The translations under genes were made by a program, and so were the position numbers. Below are positions 38,358-45,791 of a stretch of 45,791 nucleotides of DNA, one piece after another. The stretch lies in contig NZ_NHPJ01000003.1 of assembly GCF_002252985.1 (NCBI RefSeq), positions 1-45,791 of the forward strand, given 5' to 3'. How positions within the stretch are numbered: position 1 is the first letter of the stretch; the number at the start of each line of letters is the position of its first letter. The stretch comes from Halorubrum halodurans. Its GTDB lineage: Archaea; Halobacteriota; Halobacteria; Halobacteriales; Haloferacaceae. Below the pieces are notes generated by a model. That model saw nothing but the letters and a program-made list of their open reading frames with translations, ran no database searches and was not told the origin of the DNA.

Positions 38358-39068
38358 GTGATAGCCGTCGCCGGCGGAAAGGGCGGAAGCGGAAAGACGA
38401 CGACGACCGTGGGGCTCGCGCGCGCGTTCTCGCGGCGCGGCGCGCCGGTGGTCGCCGCGGATGCCGACTGGGACCTCCCGAACCTGGCGGAGTTGGCCGA
38501 CGAGACCGGCGAGCCGGTCGCGACGCCGGAGGGCGGGTCCGCCGACGGGACGGCCGAGCGGACGGGTCGACCGAGCGTCACTCGAGTCGCCCGCGGGGAA
38601 CGATCGGTCCCGGTCGGTCGTCGCGAACCCGTCGTGCTCGACGCGCCGGACCGGCCGCGCGAACACGACGCGGCGACCGTCCTCGCCGACCTCGACGACG
38701 TCGTTCCGGCGGACACCCCGCTCCTCCTCGACTGCCCGGCGGGAGCGTCGCCGGACGTGGCGGCCCCGCTTCGGGCGGCCGATCGATGCGTGTTGGTGAC
38801 GCCGCTTCGACGCCCGGCGCTGCGTGACGCGGCGAAGACCGCGGCGATCGCTCGGCGGCTCGACTGTCCGCCGCTCGGCGTGGTCGTCACCCGTACGCGG
38901 TCGGTTCCGGCCGCGGTTCCGGAGCTGTTCGGTTGCCCGCTGCTCGGACGCGTCCCGTCGAGGCCTCCCGTGCCGCTCGCGGCCGCGGCGGTCGAGACGG
39001 CGTACGACGCGGCCGCGACGGCGCTCGTCGAGGCGCACGCGGGCGGCGACCGGTGGCGGATCGCGTGA
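38358..39068 (+). CDS. MinD/ParA-like P-loop ATPase
   Basis: A 236-residue ATPase of the deviant-Walker-A family: GGKGGSGKTTTTVGLA at residues about 6-21, with the signature Lys before the second Gly. The switch regions are ADADWDLPNL and DTPLLLDCPAGASPDV, and VLVTPLRRPALRDAAKTAAIA completes the fold. It lacks the C-terminal amphipathic membrane-targeting helix of true MinD (ends AGGDRWRIA). The central region has an Arg/Gly-rich insert (about 55-90) unlike its relatives. It starts at GTG 38358 from the TATA spacing. The next gene, a RAD55-like protein, may be cotranscribed. Confidence 0.85.
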   Translation: MIAVAGGKGGSGKTTTTVGLARAFSRRGAPVVAADADWDLPNLAELADETGEPVATPEGGSADGTAERTGRPSVTRVARGERSVPVGRREPVVLDAPDRPREHDAATVLADLDDVVPADTPLLLDCPAGASPDVAAPLRAADRCVLVTPLRRPALRDAAKTAAIARRLDCPPLGVVVTRTRSVPAAVPELFGCPLLGRVPSRPPVPLAAAAVETAYDAAATALVEAHAGGDRWRIA

Positions 39069-39151
39069 ACCGACGACGTGGCGGAGGGCCCGGTCGGCGC
39101 CGCAGCGCCGCCATCGACAGAGCCAAGCGTCCACGCGAGTCAGTGAGGGGC

Positions 39152-39778
39152 ATGGAGCGGCTGCCGACCGGGATCCCGGTCCTGGACAGGGAGCTCGACG
39201 GCGGGCTCCCTGCCGGGTGCGTGGTGGCGTTGACGGCCGACCCGGCCAGCCAGTCCGAGCTGTTCTTGAACACCTTCGCCGGCGTCCGGGAGACGCTGTA
39301 TCTCACGACGGTACGGTCCGCCGACGCGGTCGAGAGCGGCCTCTCCGGATCGTCCGTCGAGACCGGCGATCCCGTCGTCGAGGCCGTCCACGGCGAGGGC
39401 CCGATCGAGGACGCACGCGGGTTCCTTCCGTCCGTACCGGACGACGGAACCGTGATCGTCGACTCCGTGGGCCCGCTCGAGGACGCGTCGACCCCGCGCT
39501 ACCGGTCGCTGCTCTCTGACCTCGGCGATCGAGTGCGGGAGACGGACGCGACCGCGGTGCTCCACGCGCTCGAGGCCGGCGGCGGACGCTCCCGGAACCG
39601 CGTCGTCACGGAGCAGGTCGCGGACGTCGTCTTCGACCTCCGGACCGTCGTCACGGGGACCGCCATCGAGAACCGCCTCGCGGTCCCGAAGTTCCGCGGC
39701 GGGGCGGCCCTCGAGGAGCCGGTCAAGCTCAAGCTCACCGACACCGTCTCGGTCGACACGAGCCGGGACATCGCGTGA
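39152..39778 (+). CDS. RAD55/KaiC-superfamily protein with degenerate Walker A
   Basis: A 208-residue protein that opens like RecA-superfamily (KaiC/RAD55) proteins: MERLPTGIPVLDRELDGGLPAGCVVALTADPASQSELF. At the P-loop position the sequence is TADPASQSE instead of GxxxxGK[ST], so canonical ATP binding seems lost. Walker B is kept as DGTVIVDSVGP. A positively charged segment GRSRNRVVTEQV follows. The family is common in haloarchaea with no known function. I start at ATG 39152; GTG 39065, overlapping the previous stop, is an in-frame alternative that adds an Arg-rich N-terminus. Confidence 0.8.
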   Translation: MERLPTGIPVLDRELDGGLPAGCVVALTADPASQSELFLNTFAGVRETLYLTTVRSADAVESGLSGSSVETGDPVVEAVHGEGPIEDARGFLPSVPDDGTVIVDSVGPLEDASTPRYRSLLSDLGDRVRETDATAVLHALEAGGGRSRNRVVTEQVADVVFDLRTVVTGTAIENRLAVPKFRGGAALEEPVKLKLTDTVSVDTSRDIA

Positions 39779-39850
39779 CGAGGGCCGACGTCGGCGGTGA
39801 CGGACTCGGACGAGGGGAGCCGCCGCCCGCGGTCCGAGCGGCCGAACCGC

Positions 39851-40117
39851 TCAGATCGCCCCGGTCGTTCCGACCGCGAGCACGACGACGCCGACGGCGA
39901 CCGCGAGGGCCGCCCAGTTCCGCGGCGTGTCGATCGGTCCGTACGGTCCGCCCTTGCGCGTGAAGAGGTACGCGAAATAGACGGCGAGCGGCGCGAGCGA
40001 CGGCAGCGATCCGACCGTGATCTCCGAGACGAAACGCGAGAGGATGGCGACGGCGACGGTCGAGACGCCCGCGCTGGCCGCGACGACGACGTCCTCGCGT
40101 GCCCGTTCGATCTCCAT
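39851..40117 (-). CDS. Small two- or three-helix membrane protein
   Basis: An 88-residue haloarchaeal protein. It has a polar start MEIERAREDVVV, a hydrophobic segment (about 10-32), the loop SEITVGSLPSLAPLAVYFAYLFTRKGGPYGPIDTPRNW and a final helix (AALAVAVGVVVLAVGTTGAI). The KGGPYGPIDTPRN region may be a conserved signature, but I do not recognise the family. ATG 40117 has a TATA-like CCTTTTGC 28 bases upstream on the minus strand. Confidence 0.7.
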   Translation of the reverse strand: MEIERAREDVVVAASAGVSTVAVAILSRFVSEITVGSLPSLAPLAVYFAYLFTRKGGPYGPIDTPRNWAALAVAVGVVVLAVGTTGAI

Positions 40118-40141
40118 GCTCGAGCGTGAACGCGGGAGTAC

Positions 40142-40149
40142 GCAAAAGG
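40142..40149 (-). promoter_or_regulatory. TATA-like box for the 39851-40117 gene
   Basis: CCTTTTGC on the minus strand is centred about 28 bases before ATG 40117. Confidence 0.45.
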
Positions 40150-40222
40150 ATCGGTTCGGTCCGCGGGCCGACCGACCCCTCGAGCGCCGAGGGGATCGAT
40201 CCGACGCCGCGTCGACGGGCGG

Positions 40223-41182
40223 TTACTCCTCGTCGAGGTCCGCGTCCAGTTCGTCCGCGATCTCGTCGGCGTCGACGTCGACGTCCTCGAGCGCGTCCTC
40301 GATGTCGCCGGCACCGGCGCCGCCCATGCCGCCCATCATGCCGCCGAGGCCGCCCATGCCGCCGCCCTCGATGACCTCCTCGACGACGACGCGGTCGAGG
40401 TCGAGCCGGCCCATGAGGTCCTGGGCGATCTGCTGTTTCTGGAACATCCACTGCTGGTTCATCTGCATCGCCTGGGTCGCCGTGACGTAGAGCACGTCCT
40501 TCTCGACCTCCTCGGTCTCGACGACCTCCTCGCCGTCGTCGTCCTCCGTGACGCTTTCCTCCTCCTCGACGAGGGTCTCGATCCGGACCTCGGGCGCGTC
40601 CTGGAGGTACATCCCGAGCATGCCGGCGGCCTTCTCCTCGCGGTCCTCGATGACCTCGAGCACCTCGTACTCGTACTCGAGATCCTCGCCGGCCAGCGGG
40701 TGGTTGAAGTCGACGCGGGCGCGGCCGCCGATGATCGTCTCGAGGTGGCCCTGGCGGTTGTCGATCTGGACCTGCGCGCCGGGGTAGCGGCTGTCCTCGG
40801 GGATCTTGTCGGCCTTGACCGTCTCGACCTCGTCGGGATCGTACTCGCCGAAGGCGTCGTCGGCGGGCACGTCGACCGTTCCCTCGTCGCCGACGGACTT
40901 CCCGGTCAGTTCCTCCTCGACGGACGGGAAGACGTGGCCCGCGCCGAGCGCGACGATCCGGGGCTCGAACTCGTACTCCTCGGTGTCGATCTCGGCCTCC
41001 TCGGCGACCGCCTCGTCGGTCGTGTCGATGACGTCGCCGTCGTCGGCCGTCCGGATGGTGTAGGCGAGCCGGACGAAGTCGCCGTCGGCGAGTCCGGCGT
41101 CCTCGGTCTCCGGTTCGGCGTCCGGTTCGGCGTCGGCCTCTTCGGCGCTCTCGGCCGCGTCCGCCTGCTCCTGATCGCTCAT
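40223..41182 (-). CDS. FKBP-type peptidyl-prolyl isomerase, SlyD-like
   Basis: A 319-residue chaperone/isomerase. The acidic N-terminus (about 30 residues) is followed by the FKBP core: DGDFVRLAYTIRTADDGDVIDTTDEAVA, then the insert-in-flap region with PRIVALGAGHVFPSVEEELTGKSVGDEGTVDVPADDAFGEYD and the FNHPLAGEDLEYEYEVLEV strand. The inserted segment around the ARVDFNHPLAGE motif is SlyD-like. A long acidic C-terminal half ends in a Gly/Met-rich run (GGGMGGLGGMMGGMGG) that may bind metal or RNA, then another acidic tail. It is longer than bacterial SlyD (about 196). TCTTAAGG-like sequence lies 26 bases before ATG 41182. Confidence 0.9.
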   Translation of the reverse strand: MSDQEQADAAESAEEADAEPDAEPETEDAGLADGDFVRLAYTIRTADDGDVIDTTDEAVAEEAEIDTEEYEFEPRIVALGAGHVFPSVEEELTGKSVGDEGTVDVPADDAFGEYDPDEVETVKADKIPEDSRYPGAQVQIDNRQGHLETIIGGRARVDFNHPLAGEDLEYEYEVLEVIEDREEKAAGMLGMYLQDAPEVRIETLVEEEESVTEDDDGEEVVETEEVEKDVLYVTATQAMQMNQQWMFQKQQIAQDLMGRLDLDRVVVEEVIEGGGMGGLGGMMGGMGGAGAGDIEDALEDVDVDADEIADELDADLDEE

Positions 41183-41204
41183 AGCGGAACATCACCCGTT
41201 ACAC

Positions 41205-41212
41205 TCTTAAGG
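41205..41212 (-). promoter_or_regulatory. TATA-like box for the FKBP gene
   Basis: CCTTAAGA on the minus strand is centred 26 bases before ATG 41182. The CYTH gene has its own box on the other strand at 41243-41250, so the two genes diverge from a 90-base gap. Confidence 0.55.
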
Positions 41213-41242
41213 CGCACGGTTCGGGTCGGAACGTCCCGCCGC

Positions 41243-41250
41243 CCTTTTGA
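41243..41250 (+). promoter_or_regulatory. TATA-like box for the CYTH gene
   Basis: CCTTTTGA is centred about 27 bases before ATG 41273. Confidence 0.55.
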
Positions 41251-41272
41251 CCGCCGCCGGCGACGCGGACGT

Positions 41273-41848
41273 ATGTACGAGGTCGAGATCAAGGTCCCGG
41301 CGGACCTCGAGACCGTCCGGGATCGGCTCCGCGAGCTCGACGCCGACCCCGGCGAGACCCGCCGACAGCGCGACGTCTACTACGACGCGCCCCACCGCGA
41401 GTTCGCCGAGACCGACGAGGCGCTGCGGATCCGCCGGGAGACGACGATCGACGGGGGAGATACCCACCGCGACGCGTCGACCGACGGGGAGGCGGTCCGG
41501 CTCACCTACAAGGGGCCTCTGCTTGACGGCGACTCGAAGACCCGCACGGAACACGAGACGGACGTGGCGGACGGCGACGAGCTCGCGGGGGTCCTCGACG
41601 GCCTCGGGTTCGACCCCGCCGCGACCGTCGAGAAGCGCCGGGAGTACTGGCGGTTCGAGGAGTTCACCGTCGCGCTCGACGCCGTCGAAGGGGTCGGCGA
41701 GTTCGTGGAGATAGAACGGGAGGTCGACGCCGAGGACGCCATCGATCCGACGCGGGAGGCCGCGATCGGGACGCTCGCGAGACTGGGCCTCGACGCGGCC
41801 GACCAGGTCCGAACGTCGTATCTCGGGCTGCTGCTCGCCGACGGCTAG
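41273..41848 (+). CDS. cyaB: CYTH-domain protein, class IV adenylate cyclase-like (CyaB)
   Basis: A 191-residue CYTH-fold protein. The N-terminal ExEIK motif is seen as MYEVEIKVPADL (Glu3, Glu5, Lys7), which binds metal and triphosphate. RQRDVYYDAPHREFAETDEALRIRRE, VRLTYKGP, RTEHETDV, KRREYWRF and VGEFVEIEREV fill the tunnel as in CyaB and thiamine-triphosphatase proteins. An acidic/His insertion (IDGGDTHRDASTDGE) interrupts strand 4. Archaeal members are usually called class IV adenylate cyclases, but triphosphatase activity is just as plausible. It converges with the MaoC gene and overlaps it by four bases. Confidence 0.88.
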   Translation: MYEVEIKVPADLETVRDRLRELDADPGETRRQRDVYYDAPHREFAETDEALRIRRETTIDGGDTHRDASTDGEAVRLTYKGPLLDGDSKTRTEHETDVADGDELAGVLDGLGFDPAATVEKRREYWRFEEFTVALDAVEGVGEFVEIEREVDAEDAIDPTREAAIGTLARLGLDAADQVRTSYLGLLLADG

Positions 41849-42393
41849 GCGTCGACGCCCGTCTCGCCGTCGTCTCCCTCCGGTCGTTTCAACGAGAGCG
41901 CCGTCCGCTCGAACGAACAGACGAGGACGTCGTCGTCGCTGTCATCGTCGCCACCGTCGTCTCCGTCACCGTCGTCGCCACCACCGCCGTCGCCCTCGCG
42001 GCCCACCGTGAACGCCTCGACGCGCATGGTGACGATCCCGCGCTCGCCGTCGCTCGTCTCGCGTTTGTCGACCACCGTCGACTGCGCCCGGATCGTGTCG
42101 CCGTGGAAGACGGGGTTCGGGTGCTCGACGTCGTCGTACGAGAGGTTGGCGACGATCGTCCCGTCGGTCGTCTCGGGGATCGAGATGCCGACCGCCAGCG
42201 ACATCGTGTAGAGCCCGTTGACGAGCCGTTCGCCGAACCGCGTGTCGGCGGCGAACGCCGCGTCGAGGTGGAGCGGCTGCCCGTTCATCGTCATGTCACA
42301 GAAGCGCTGGTTGTCGGCCTCGCTCACCGTCCGCCGTCGCCGGTGTTCGATCGTCTCGCCGACCTCGAACTCCTCGTAGTAGCGTCCCGTCAT
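41845..42393 (-). CDS. MaoC-family hydratase with acidic linker
   Basis: A 182-residue hot-dog-fold protein. It starts MTGRYYEEFEVGETIEHRRRRTVSEADNQRFCDMTMNGQPLHLD, where the D-x-N-x2-H-type hydratase motif is seen as MNGQPLH. ANLSYDDVEHPNPVFHGDTI is also typical. Residues 132-155 are a Gly/Asp run (DGGGGDDGDGDDGGDDDSDDD) inserted before the last beta strand (VLVCSFERTALSLKR), which is unusual. It matches MaoC proteins annotated as mesaconyl-CoA hydratase in haloarchaea. ATG 42393 is chosen because a TATA-like GATATGTGG lies about 27 bases upstream. It is divergent from the CitE-like gene. Confidence 0.87.
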   Translation of the reverse strand: MTGRYYEEFEVGETIEHRRRRTVSEADNQRFCDMTMNGQPLHLDAAFAADTRFGERLVNGLYTMSLAVGISIPETTDGTIVANLSYDDVEHPNPVFHGDTIRAQSTVVDKRETSDGERGIVTMRVEAFTVGREGDGGGGDDGDGDDGGDDDSDDDVLVCSFERTALSLKRPEGDDGETGVDA

Positions 42394-42440
42394 GCCGGAC
42401 CCCTCCACGGGCGCCCACATATCGCTGTCGACCGCGACCG

Positions 42441-42448
42441 ATTTAATG
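42441..42448 (+). promoter_or_regulatory. TATA box for the CitE-like gene
   Basis: ATTTAATG is centred about 28 bases before ATG 42472. The MaoC promoter lies about 20 bases away on the other strand. Confidence 0.6.
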
Positions 42449-42471
42449 TGCCCCGGCGACGAGCGGTCGAC

Positions 42472-43356
42472 ATGCCCCGACGAAGCCTCCTCTTCTCGCC
42501 GGGCGACCGGCCGGAACTGATGCGGAAGGCGCCCCGGACGGACGCGGACGTCCTGTGTTTCGACCTGGAGGACGCGGTCGCGCCGGCCCGGAAGGACGAG
42601 GCTCGCGAGGCGGCGGGAGCGGTCCTCTCGGACCCCGCATTCGAGCCCGACGCGGAGGTGTGCGTGCGCCTGACCGCGGACGAGCCAGAGGCGGACCTCG
42701 ACGCCCTGATCGGCGGTGCGGAGGCCGACGCGGCCGGCGACCCGCTCCGGCTCGACGCGGTCATGCTCCCGAAGGTCGAGGAGGCCGCCGCGGTCGACCG
42801 CGCGGGCACGCTTCTGGTCGACCGCGGCCTCGACCCCGTCGTCTTCGTGCTCGTCGAGACCGCCGAGGGCGTCCTCGCGGCCCGAGAGGTCGCGGCGGCG
42901 GGGGCGACGACGGCGCTCGTCTTCGGCGCGGAGGACCTCGCGGCCGACGTCGGCGCGACGCGGACCGCCGAGGGGACCGAGGTGCTCTACGCCCGCGAGC
43001 ACGTCGTCCTCGCGGCCAGCGCGGCGGGCGTCGACGCCCTCGACACCGTCCACACCGACTTCACCGACGAGACGGGCCTCCGCGAGGAGACCGAGTTCGC
43101 GGCCACGCTCGGGTACGACGGAAAGCTGGCGATCCACCCGGATCAGGTCGTGCCGATCAACGAGGCGTTCACGCCGGGGAGCGACGAGATCGAGTGGGCC
43201 GAGGCGGTTCTCGACGCTCGCGACGCCGCGGATCGAGCCGACCGTGGCGTCTTCGAGGTCGACGGGGAGATGATCGACGCGCCGCTCGTCGCGCGGGCGG
43301 AACGCGTGCTCGAGCGCGCCGCGGCCGCGGGGATCCGCGACGACGCGGGGGACTGA
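42472..43356 (+). CDS. HpcH/HpaI-type CoA ester lyase (CitE-like)
   Basis: A 294-residue TIM-barrel lyase. It begins MPRRSLLFSPGDRPELMRKA, with FDLEDAVAPARKDEAR giving the metal-binding Glu/Asp, then MLPKVEEAAAV, VLVETAEGVLAAREVAAAG, LVFGAEDLAADVGA and KLAIHPDQVVPINEAF. The family cleaves malyl-CoA, citramalyl-CoA or beta-methylmalyl-CoA. Next to a MaoC hydratase, beta-methylmalyl-CoA lyase is likely, as in the methylaspartate cycle of Haloarcula. The genes for glutamate mutase, methylaspartate lyase and the CoA-transferase are not in the window, so a full cycle cannot be claimed. Confidence 0.88.
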   Translation: MPRRSLLFSPGDRPELMRKAPRTDADVLCFDLEDAVAPARKDEAREAAGAVLSDPAFEPDAEVCVRLTADEPEADLDALIGGAEADAAGDPLRLDAVMLPKVEEAAAVDRAGTLLVDRGLDPVVFVLVETAEGVLAAREVAAAGATTALVFGAEDLAADVGATRTAEGTEVLYAREHVVLAASAAGVDALDTVHTDFTDETGLREETEFAATLGYDGKLAIHPDQVVPINEAFTPGSDEIEWAEAVLDARDAADRADRGVFEVDGEMIDAPLVARAERVLERAAAAGIRDDAGD

Positions 43357-43392
43357 CCCCGTGACGGCCGCGATTCCGACCGCGGCCGCCAC

Positions 43393-43400
43393 CGTTAACT
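43393..43400 (+). promoter_or_regulatory. TATA box for the glutamate dehydrogenase gene
   Basis: CGTTAACT is centred about 27 bases before ATG 43423. This supports that ATG over an in-frame upstream GTG. Confidence 0.55.
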
Positions 43401-43422
43401 CGTGGGGTGGGAACGTTCGAGT

Positions 43423-44676
43423 ATGAGCGACGAGGCCAACCCCTACGAGAGTCTGAAAGCGCAGATCGACGACGCGGCGGCGCACATCGACGCCGACGAC
43501 GGGGTCCTCACGCGCCTGAAGCGTCCGGAGCGGATCCTGGAGACGAACCTGACGTTCGAGCGCGACGACGGCTCGCTGGAGACCGTGCGTGCGTATCGTT
43601 CACAGTTCAACGGGGACCGTGGCCCCTACAAGGGCGGGATCCGGTACCATCCCGGCGTCACTCGCGACGAGGTGAAGGCGCTCTCCGGCTGGATGGCGTA
43701 CAAGTGCGCCGTCGTCGACGTTCCCTACGGCGGCGGGAAGGGCGGCATCGCGATCGACCCGGCCGACTACTCGGCCGACGAGCTGGAGCGACTGACCCGG
43801 AGCTTCGCGACCGAGCTCCGCCCGCTCATCGGCGAGGACCGGGACGTGCCCGCCCCCGACGTGAACACCGGCCAGCGGGAGATGAACTGGATCAAGGACA
43901 CCTACGAGACGCTGGAGAACACGACCGCTCCCGGCGTGATCACGGGCAAGGCGCTCGATTCGGGCGGCAGCGAGGGACGCGTCGAGGCCACCGGCCGGTC
44001 GACGATGCTCGCGGCCCGCGAGACGTTCGAGTGGCTCGACCGCGACGTCGAGGGCGCGACCGTCGCGGTCCAGGGGTACGGCAACGCCGGGTCGGTCGCG
44101 GCCGCCCTCATCGAGGACCTCGGCGCGGACGTGGTCGCCGTCTCGGACTCGAGCGGCGGGATACACGACCCGGACGGGCTCGACGCCCGTGGCGTCAAAG
44201 CGCACAAGGCCGAGACGGGGGCCGTCTCGGGATACGAGGACGCGGCCGCGATCACCAACGAGGAGCTGTTGACGCTCGACGTCGACCTCCTCGTGCCCGC
44301 GGCCCTCGAGAACGCCGTCGACGCCGACCTCGCGGCGGACCTCGAGGCCGACGTGGTCGTCGAGGCGGCGAACGGCCCGCTGACGCCGGGCGCGGACGAC
44401 GTGCTCACCGACCGCGGAACGTGGGTCGTCCCCGACGTGTTCGCGAACGCGGGCGGCGTCACCGTCTCGTACTTCGAGTGGGTCCAGAACCGCCAGCGGT
44501 TCCACTGGACCGAGGAGCGCGTCAACGAGGAGCTCGAGCGCACCATCACGGAGGCGTTCGACGGGATCGTCGAGGCGTACGAGAGCGAGGACCTCCCGAA
44601 CCTCAGAACCGCCGCGTACGTCGTCGCGATCCGCCGGGTCGTGAACGCCTACGAGCAGGGCGGCAACTGGCCCTGA
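43423..44676 (+). CDS. gdh: Glutamate dehydrogenase
   Basis: A 417-residue enzyme that interconverts glutamate and 2-oxoglutarate plus ammonia. It has the substrate region [43 protein letters not shown], with the reactive Lys, and [20 protein letters not shown]. The Rossmann domain is marked by [33 protein letters not shown]. The C-terminal [32 protein letters not shown] is typical. The length matches hexameric GDH. It follows the CitE-like gene by 66 bases on the same strand. In the methylaspartate cycle GDH supplies glutamate, so position may matter, but the gene is general in haloarchaea. Confidence 0.95.
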   Translation: MSDEANPYESLKAQIDDAAAHIDADDGVLTRLKRPERILETNLTFERDDGSLETVRAYRSQFNGDRGPYKGGIRYHPGVTRDEVKALSGWMAYKCAVVDVPYGGGKGGIAIDPADYSADELERLTRSFATELRPLIGEDRDVPAPDVNTGQREMNWIKDTYETLENTTAPGVITGKALDSGGSEGRVEATGRSTMLAARETFEWLDRDVEGATVAVQGYGNAGSVAAALIEDLGADVVAVSDSSGGIHDPDGLDARGVKAHKAETGAVSGYEDAAAITNEELLTLDVDLLVPAALENAVDADLAADLEADVVVEAANGPLTPGADDVLTDRGTWVVPDVFANAGGVTVSYFEWVQNRQRFHWTEERVNEELERTITEAFDGIVEAYESEDLPNLRTAAYVVAIRRVVNAYEQGGNWP

Positions 44677-44706
44677 CCGTCCCCGAGGCGGATCGCCCTC
44701 CCCGGC

Positions 44707-45174
44707 TCACACGTCGAAGAGCCGGTCGGCGTCCTCGCGCTGTCTCCGGTAGATCCCCCGACCCTTGAGCCGCGGGACGGGATGCGTGTGGAGCCGCTCG
44801 TTCCCGAGATCGTACACGAGCGGGAACACGTTCGTCCGACGCTCGGCGACGGTGTAGGAGGTGGCGGCCGAGACGAGGTCCTCGCCGGGGGACGTGACCG
44901 CGAACGCGACGTAGCCGATCGGCGTCGCGGAGTCCCCTCCGTCGCTCCGCTCGACGAGCAGCTCTCGAAACCGGTCGGCGCCGGCGACGACGTCCTCGGC
45001 ATCGTCGTCGGTCGCGTCCACGACCGTGGCGAGAACGGAGACGTGTCCGACCGTCGGGTCCTCCTCGCGCGCGCTCCAGAGCCGATCGAAGCCGTCCGCG
45101 TCGCCCTCGACGGCGTCGAATCCGTGTTTTCGTCGGTTCGCAGCGACCGCCTCGCGGTACCGGTCGATGTCCAT
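44707..45174 (-). CDS. Haloarchaeal protein of unknown function
   Basis: A 155-residue soluble acidic protein. It opens MDIDRYREAVAANRRKHGFDAVEGDADGFDRLW and ends RLHTHPVPRLKGRGIYRRQREDADRLFDV. The middle is strand-rich (VGHVSVLATVVDATDD, IGYVAFAVTSPGEDLVSAATSYTVAERRTNVFPLVYDLG). No motif tells a function. I start at ATG 45174, because an A/T-rich TATA box (ATTTTTTATC on the minus strand) lies 27 bases upstream. The longer frame to 45309 is discarded. Confidence 0.8.
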   Translation of the reverse strand: MDIDRYREAVAANRRKHGFDAVEGDADGFDRLWSAREEDPTVGHVSVLATVVDATDDDAEDVVAGADRFRELLVERSDGGDSATPIGYVAFAVTSPGEDLVSAATSYTVAERRTNVFPLVYDLGNERLHTHPVPRLKGRGIYRRQREDADRLFDV

Positions 45175-45196
45175 GTCACTGACGACGGGGCCACGT

Positions 45197-45206
45197 GATA
45201 AAAAAT
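45197..45206 (-). promoter_or_regulatory. TATA box for the 44707-45174 gene
   Basis: ATTTTTTATC on the minus strand is centred about 27 bases before ATG 45174. Confidence 0.6.
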
Positions 45207-45305
45207 GACACACCCGCGGGCGGGGGACCGTCGCCGCGGTTCCGGGATCCCTCGGGACGTCGGGCTCCGACCGGCGTGCGGAGTCCTCCCCGAGCGTCGC
45301 GGCCG

Positions 45306-45791
45306 TCACGCCGTCTCAAGCGTCGCGGCCGTCACCTCGAGGTGGCCGCGGTCGCCCTCCCAGACGGCCTCGTACTCGAAGTCGATCCGGCGATCCATGT
45401 GTGGGCCGTCGACCACGTACGTCTCGAACTCGCCGCCCTCGCCGAGCGGATGGACGCCGTACTCCTCCCGGAGCTCGAGCAGCTCCGCGAGGGCGTCGGC
45501 GTCGTAGCGCCGCCCGAGCCACGACTCGTCGAGGCCGTAGGCCGCCACCTGGACGATCCGGATCTCGAAGCCGGCCGCGAACATCGCCTCGGCGAGCGCG
45601 GCCGGATCCTCGCCCCACAGCGGCGCGAAGAGGTCGATCCCCAGCCGATCGCACATCGCCCTGATGCGGCTCGTCTGGAACTCGCTCTCGACGGCGCCGG
45701 CGGTGACGCCGGCCAGCTCGACCCCGTCCGTGGCGGCCAGATCGCGGAGCGCGCCCTCCATCGGCTCCAGCTCGGCGTCGCCCTGCGCGGC
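45306..45791 (-). CDS. dph6: Diphthine--ammonia ligase, C-terminal part (cut by window edge)
   Basis: The 161 visible residues are the C-terminal part of a PP-loop ATPase; the frame continues past the window edge with AAQGDAELEP before the internal Met at 45761. ELAGVTAGAVESEFQTSRIRAMCDRLGIDLFAPLWGEDPAALAEAMFAAGFEIRIVQVAAYGLDESWLGRRYD matches Dph6/MJ0570-type enzymes, which amidate diphthine on elongation factor 2. The N-terminal ATP-binding motif is outside the window. The C-terminus (HPLGEGGEFETYVVDGPHM...) is also typical. The ATG at 45761 is not the true start. Confidence 0.88.
   Translation of the reverse strand, partial: AAQGDAELEPMEGALRDLAATDGVELAGVTAGAVESEFQTSRIRAMCDRLGIDLFAPLWGEDPAALAEAMFAAGFEIRIVQVAAYGLDESWLGRRYDADALAELLELREEYGVHPLGEGGEFETYVVDGPHMDRRIDFEYEAVWEGDRGHLEVTAATLETA

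Noticed and set aside
1..45791. CRISPR array, rRNA genes, insertion sequences, toxin-antitoxin or phage-defence genes
   Set aside because: I found no regularly spaced repeats of 25-40 bases, no transposase or integrase motifs, and no defence-type domains.

Overview
The window reads as a stretch of ordinary chromosome from an extremely halophilic archaeon (class Halobacteria; Halorubrum-like is my inference, not proven by sequence). The signs are very high GC, strongly acidic proteins, and a TATA-like box about 27 bases before most start codons, which implies leaderless mRNAs. Marker genes agree: CetZ tubulin, bacterioruberin (C50 carotenoid) synthesis, archaeosine radical SAM enzyme, F420 synthesis, archaeal FEN-1, DacZ and diphthamide synthesis. 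I see no phage, insertion sequence, CRISPR array or rRNA. One tRNA is present.

Layout. 1-2868: tail of a very acidic protein, a 63-residue membrane protein, and the pterin/folate pair mptE and folP on the minus strand. 2869-3262: an intergenic repeat with several hairpins (copy A). 3263-6322: a SHOCT-type membrane protein, then a tightly overlapping run of a zinc-site protein, trmJ, azlC and azlD. 6339-10252: small membrane proteins and a tungsten aldehyde:ferredoxin oxidoreductase. 10330-14842: raSEA, an MFS exporter, a DUF2209-like gene with an apparent frameshift at its start, and hflX. 14956-17857: a REC-PAS regulator, FEN-1 and an NDUFA9-like reductase. 18054-21176: cetZ1-cofC-cofG. 21284-23842: mscS and thiE-thiM. 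23906-28089: an SDR divergent from crtD-lyeJ-cruF. 28170-28773: diadenylate cyclase dacZ behind a 17-codon leaderless upstream ORF. 28873-32070: a universal stress protein, a metallo-beta-lactamase-fold protein, tenA and moaA. 32071-32459: copy B of the intergenic repeat. 32460-35108: an SDR lacking the catalytic Tyr/Lys, a Tat lipoprotein, a DUF1648 protein and tRNA-Arg(TCT) with a degenerate copy of its 3' end. 35220-41848: UPF0200/UPF0201 pair, nth, YlbF, a MinD-like plus RAD55-like pair, FKBP and CYTH. 41845-45791: a MaoC hydratase divergent from a CitE-like lyase, glutamate dehydrogenase, an unknown protein and partial dph6.

Functional themes are cofactor supply (pterin/folate, F420, thiamine, molybdopterin or tungstopterin), tRNA and translation-factor modification (TrmJ, RaSEA, Dph6), membrane pigments and osmotic valves, and nucleotide signalling (c-di-AMP).

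The most interesting signal is the intergenic element present twice, about 29 kb apart. Its conserved blocks are in the same order in both copies, but different palindromic inserts sit at fixed positions between them. One conserved block folds into a long hairpin with tandem G-A mismatches, and the two copies differ by a compensatory base-pair swap and two wobble-preserving changes. That suggests a maintained structure (a structured RNA, or a hairpin recognised as DNA). Second is the translationally coupled upstream ORF of dacZ. Third is the hairpin that overlaps an unusually strong Shine-Dalgarno sequence before mptE.
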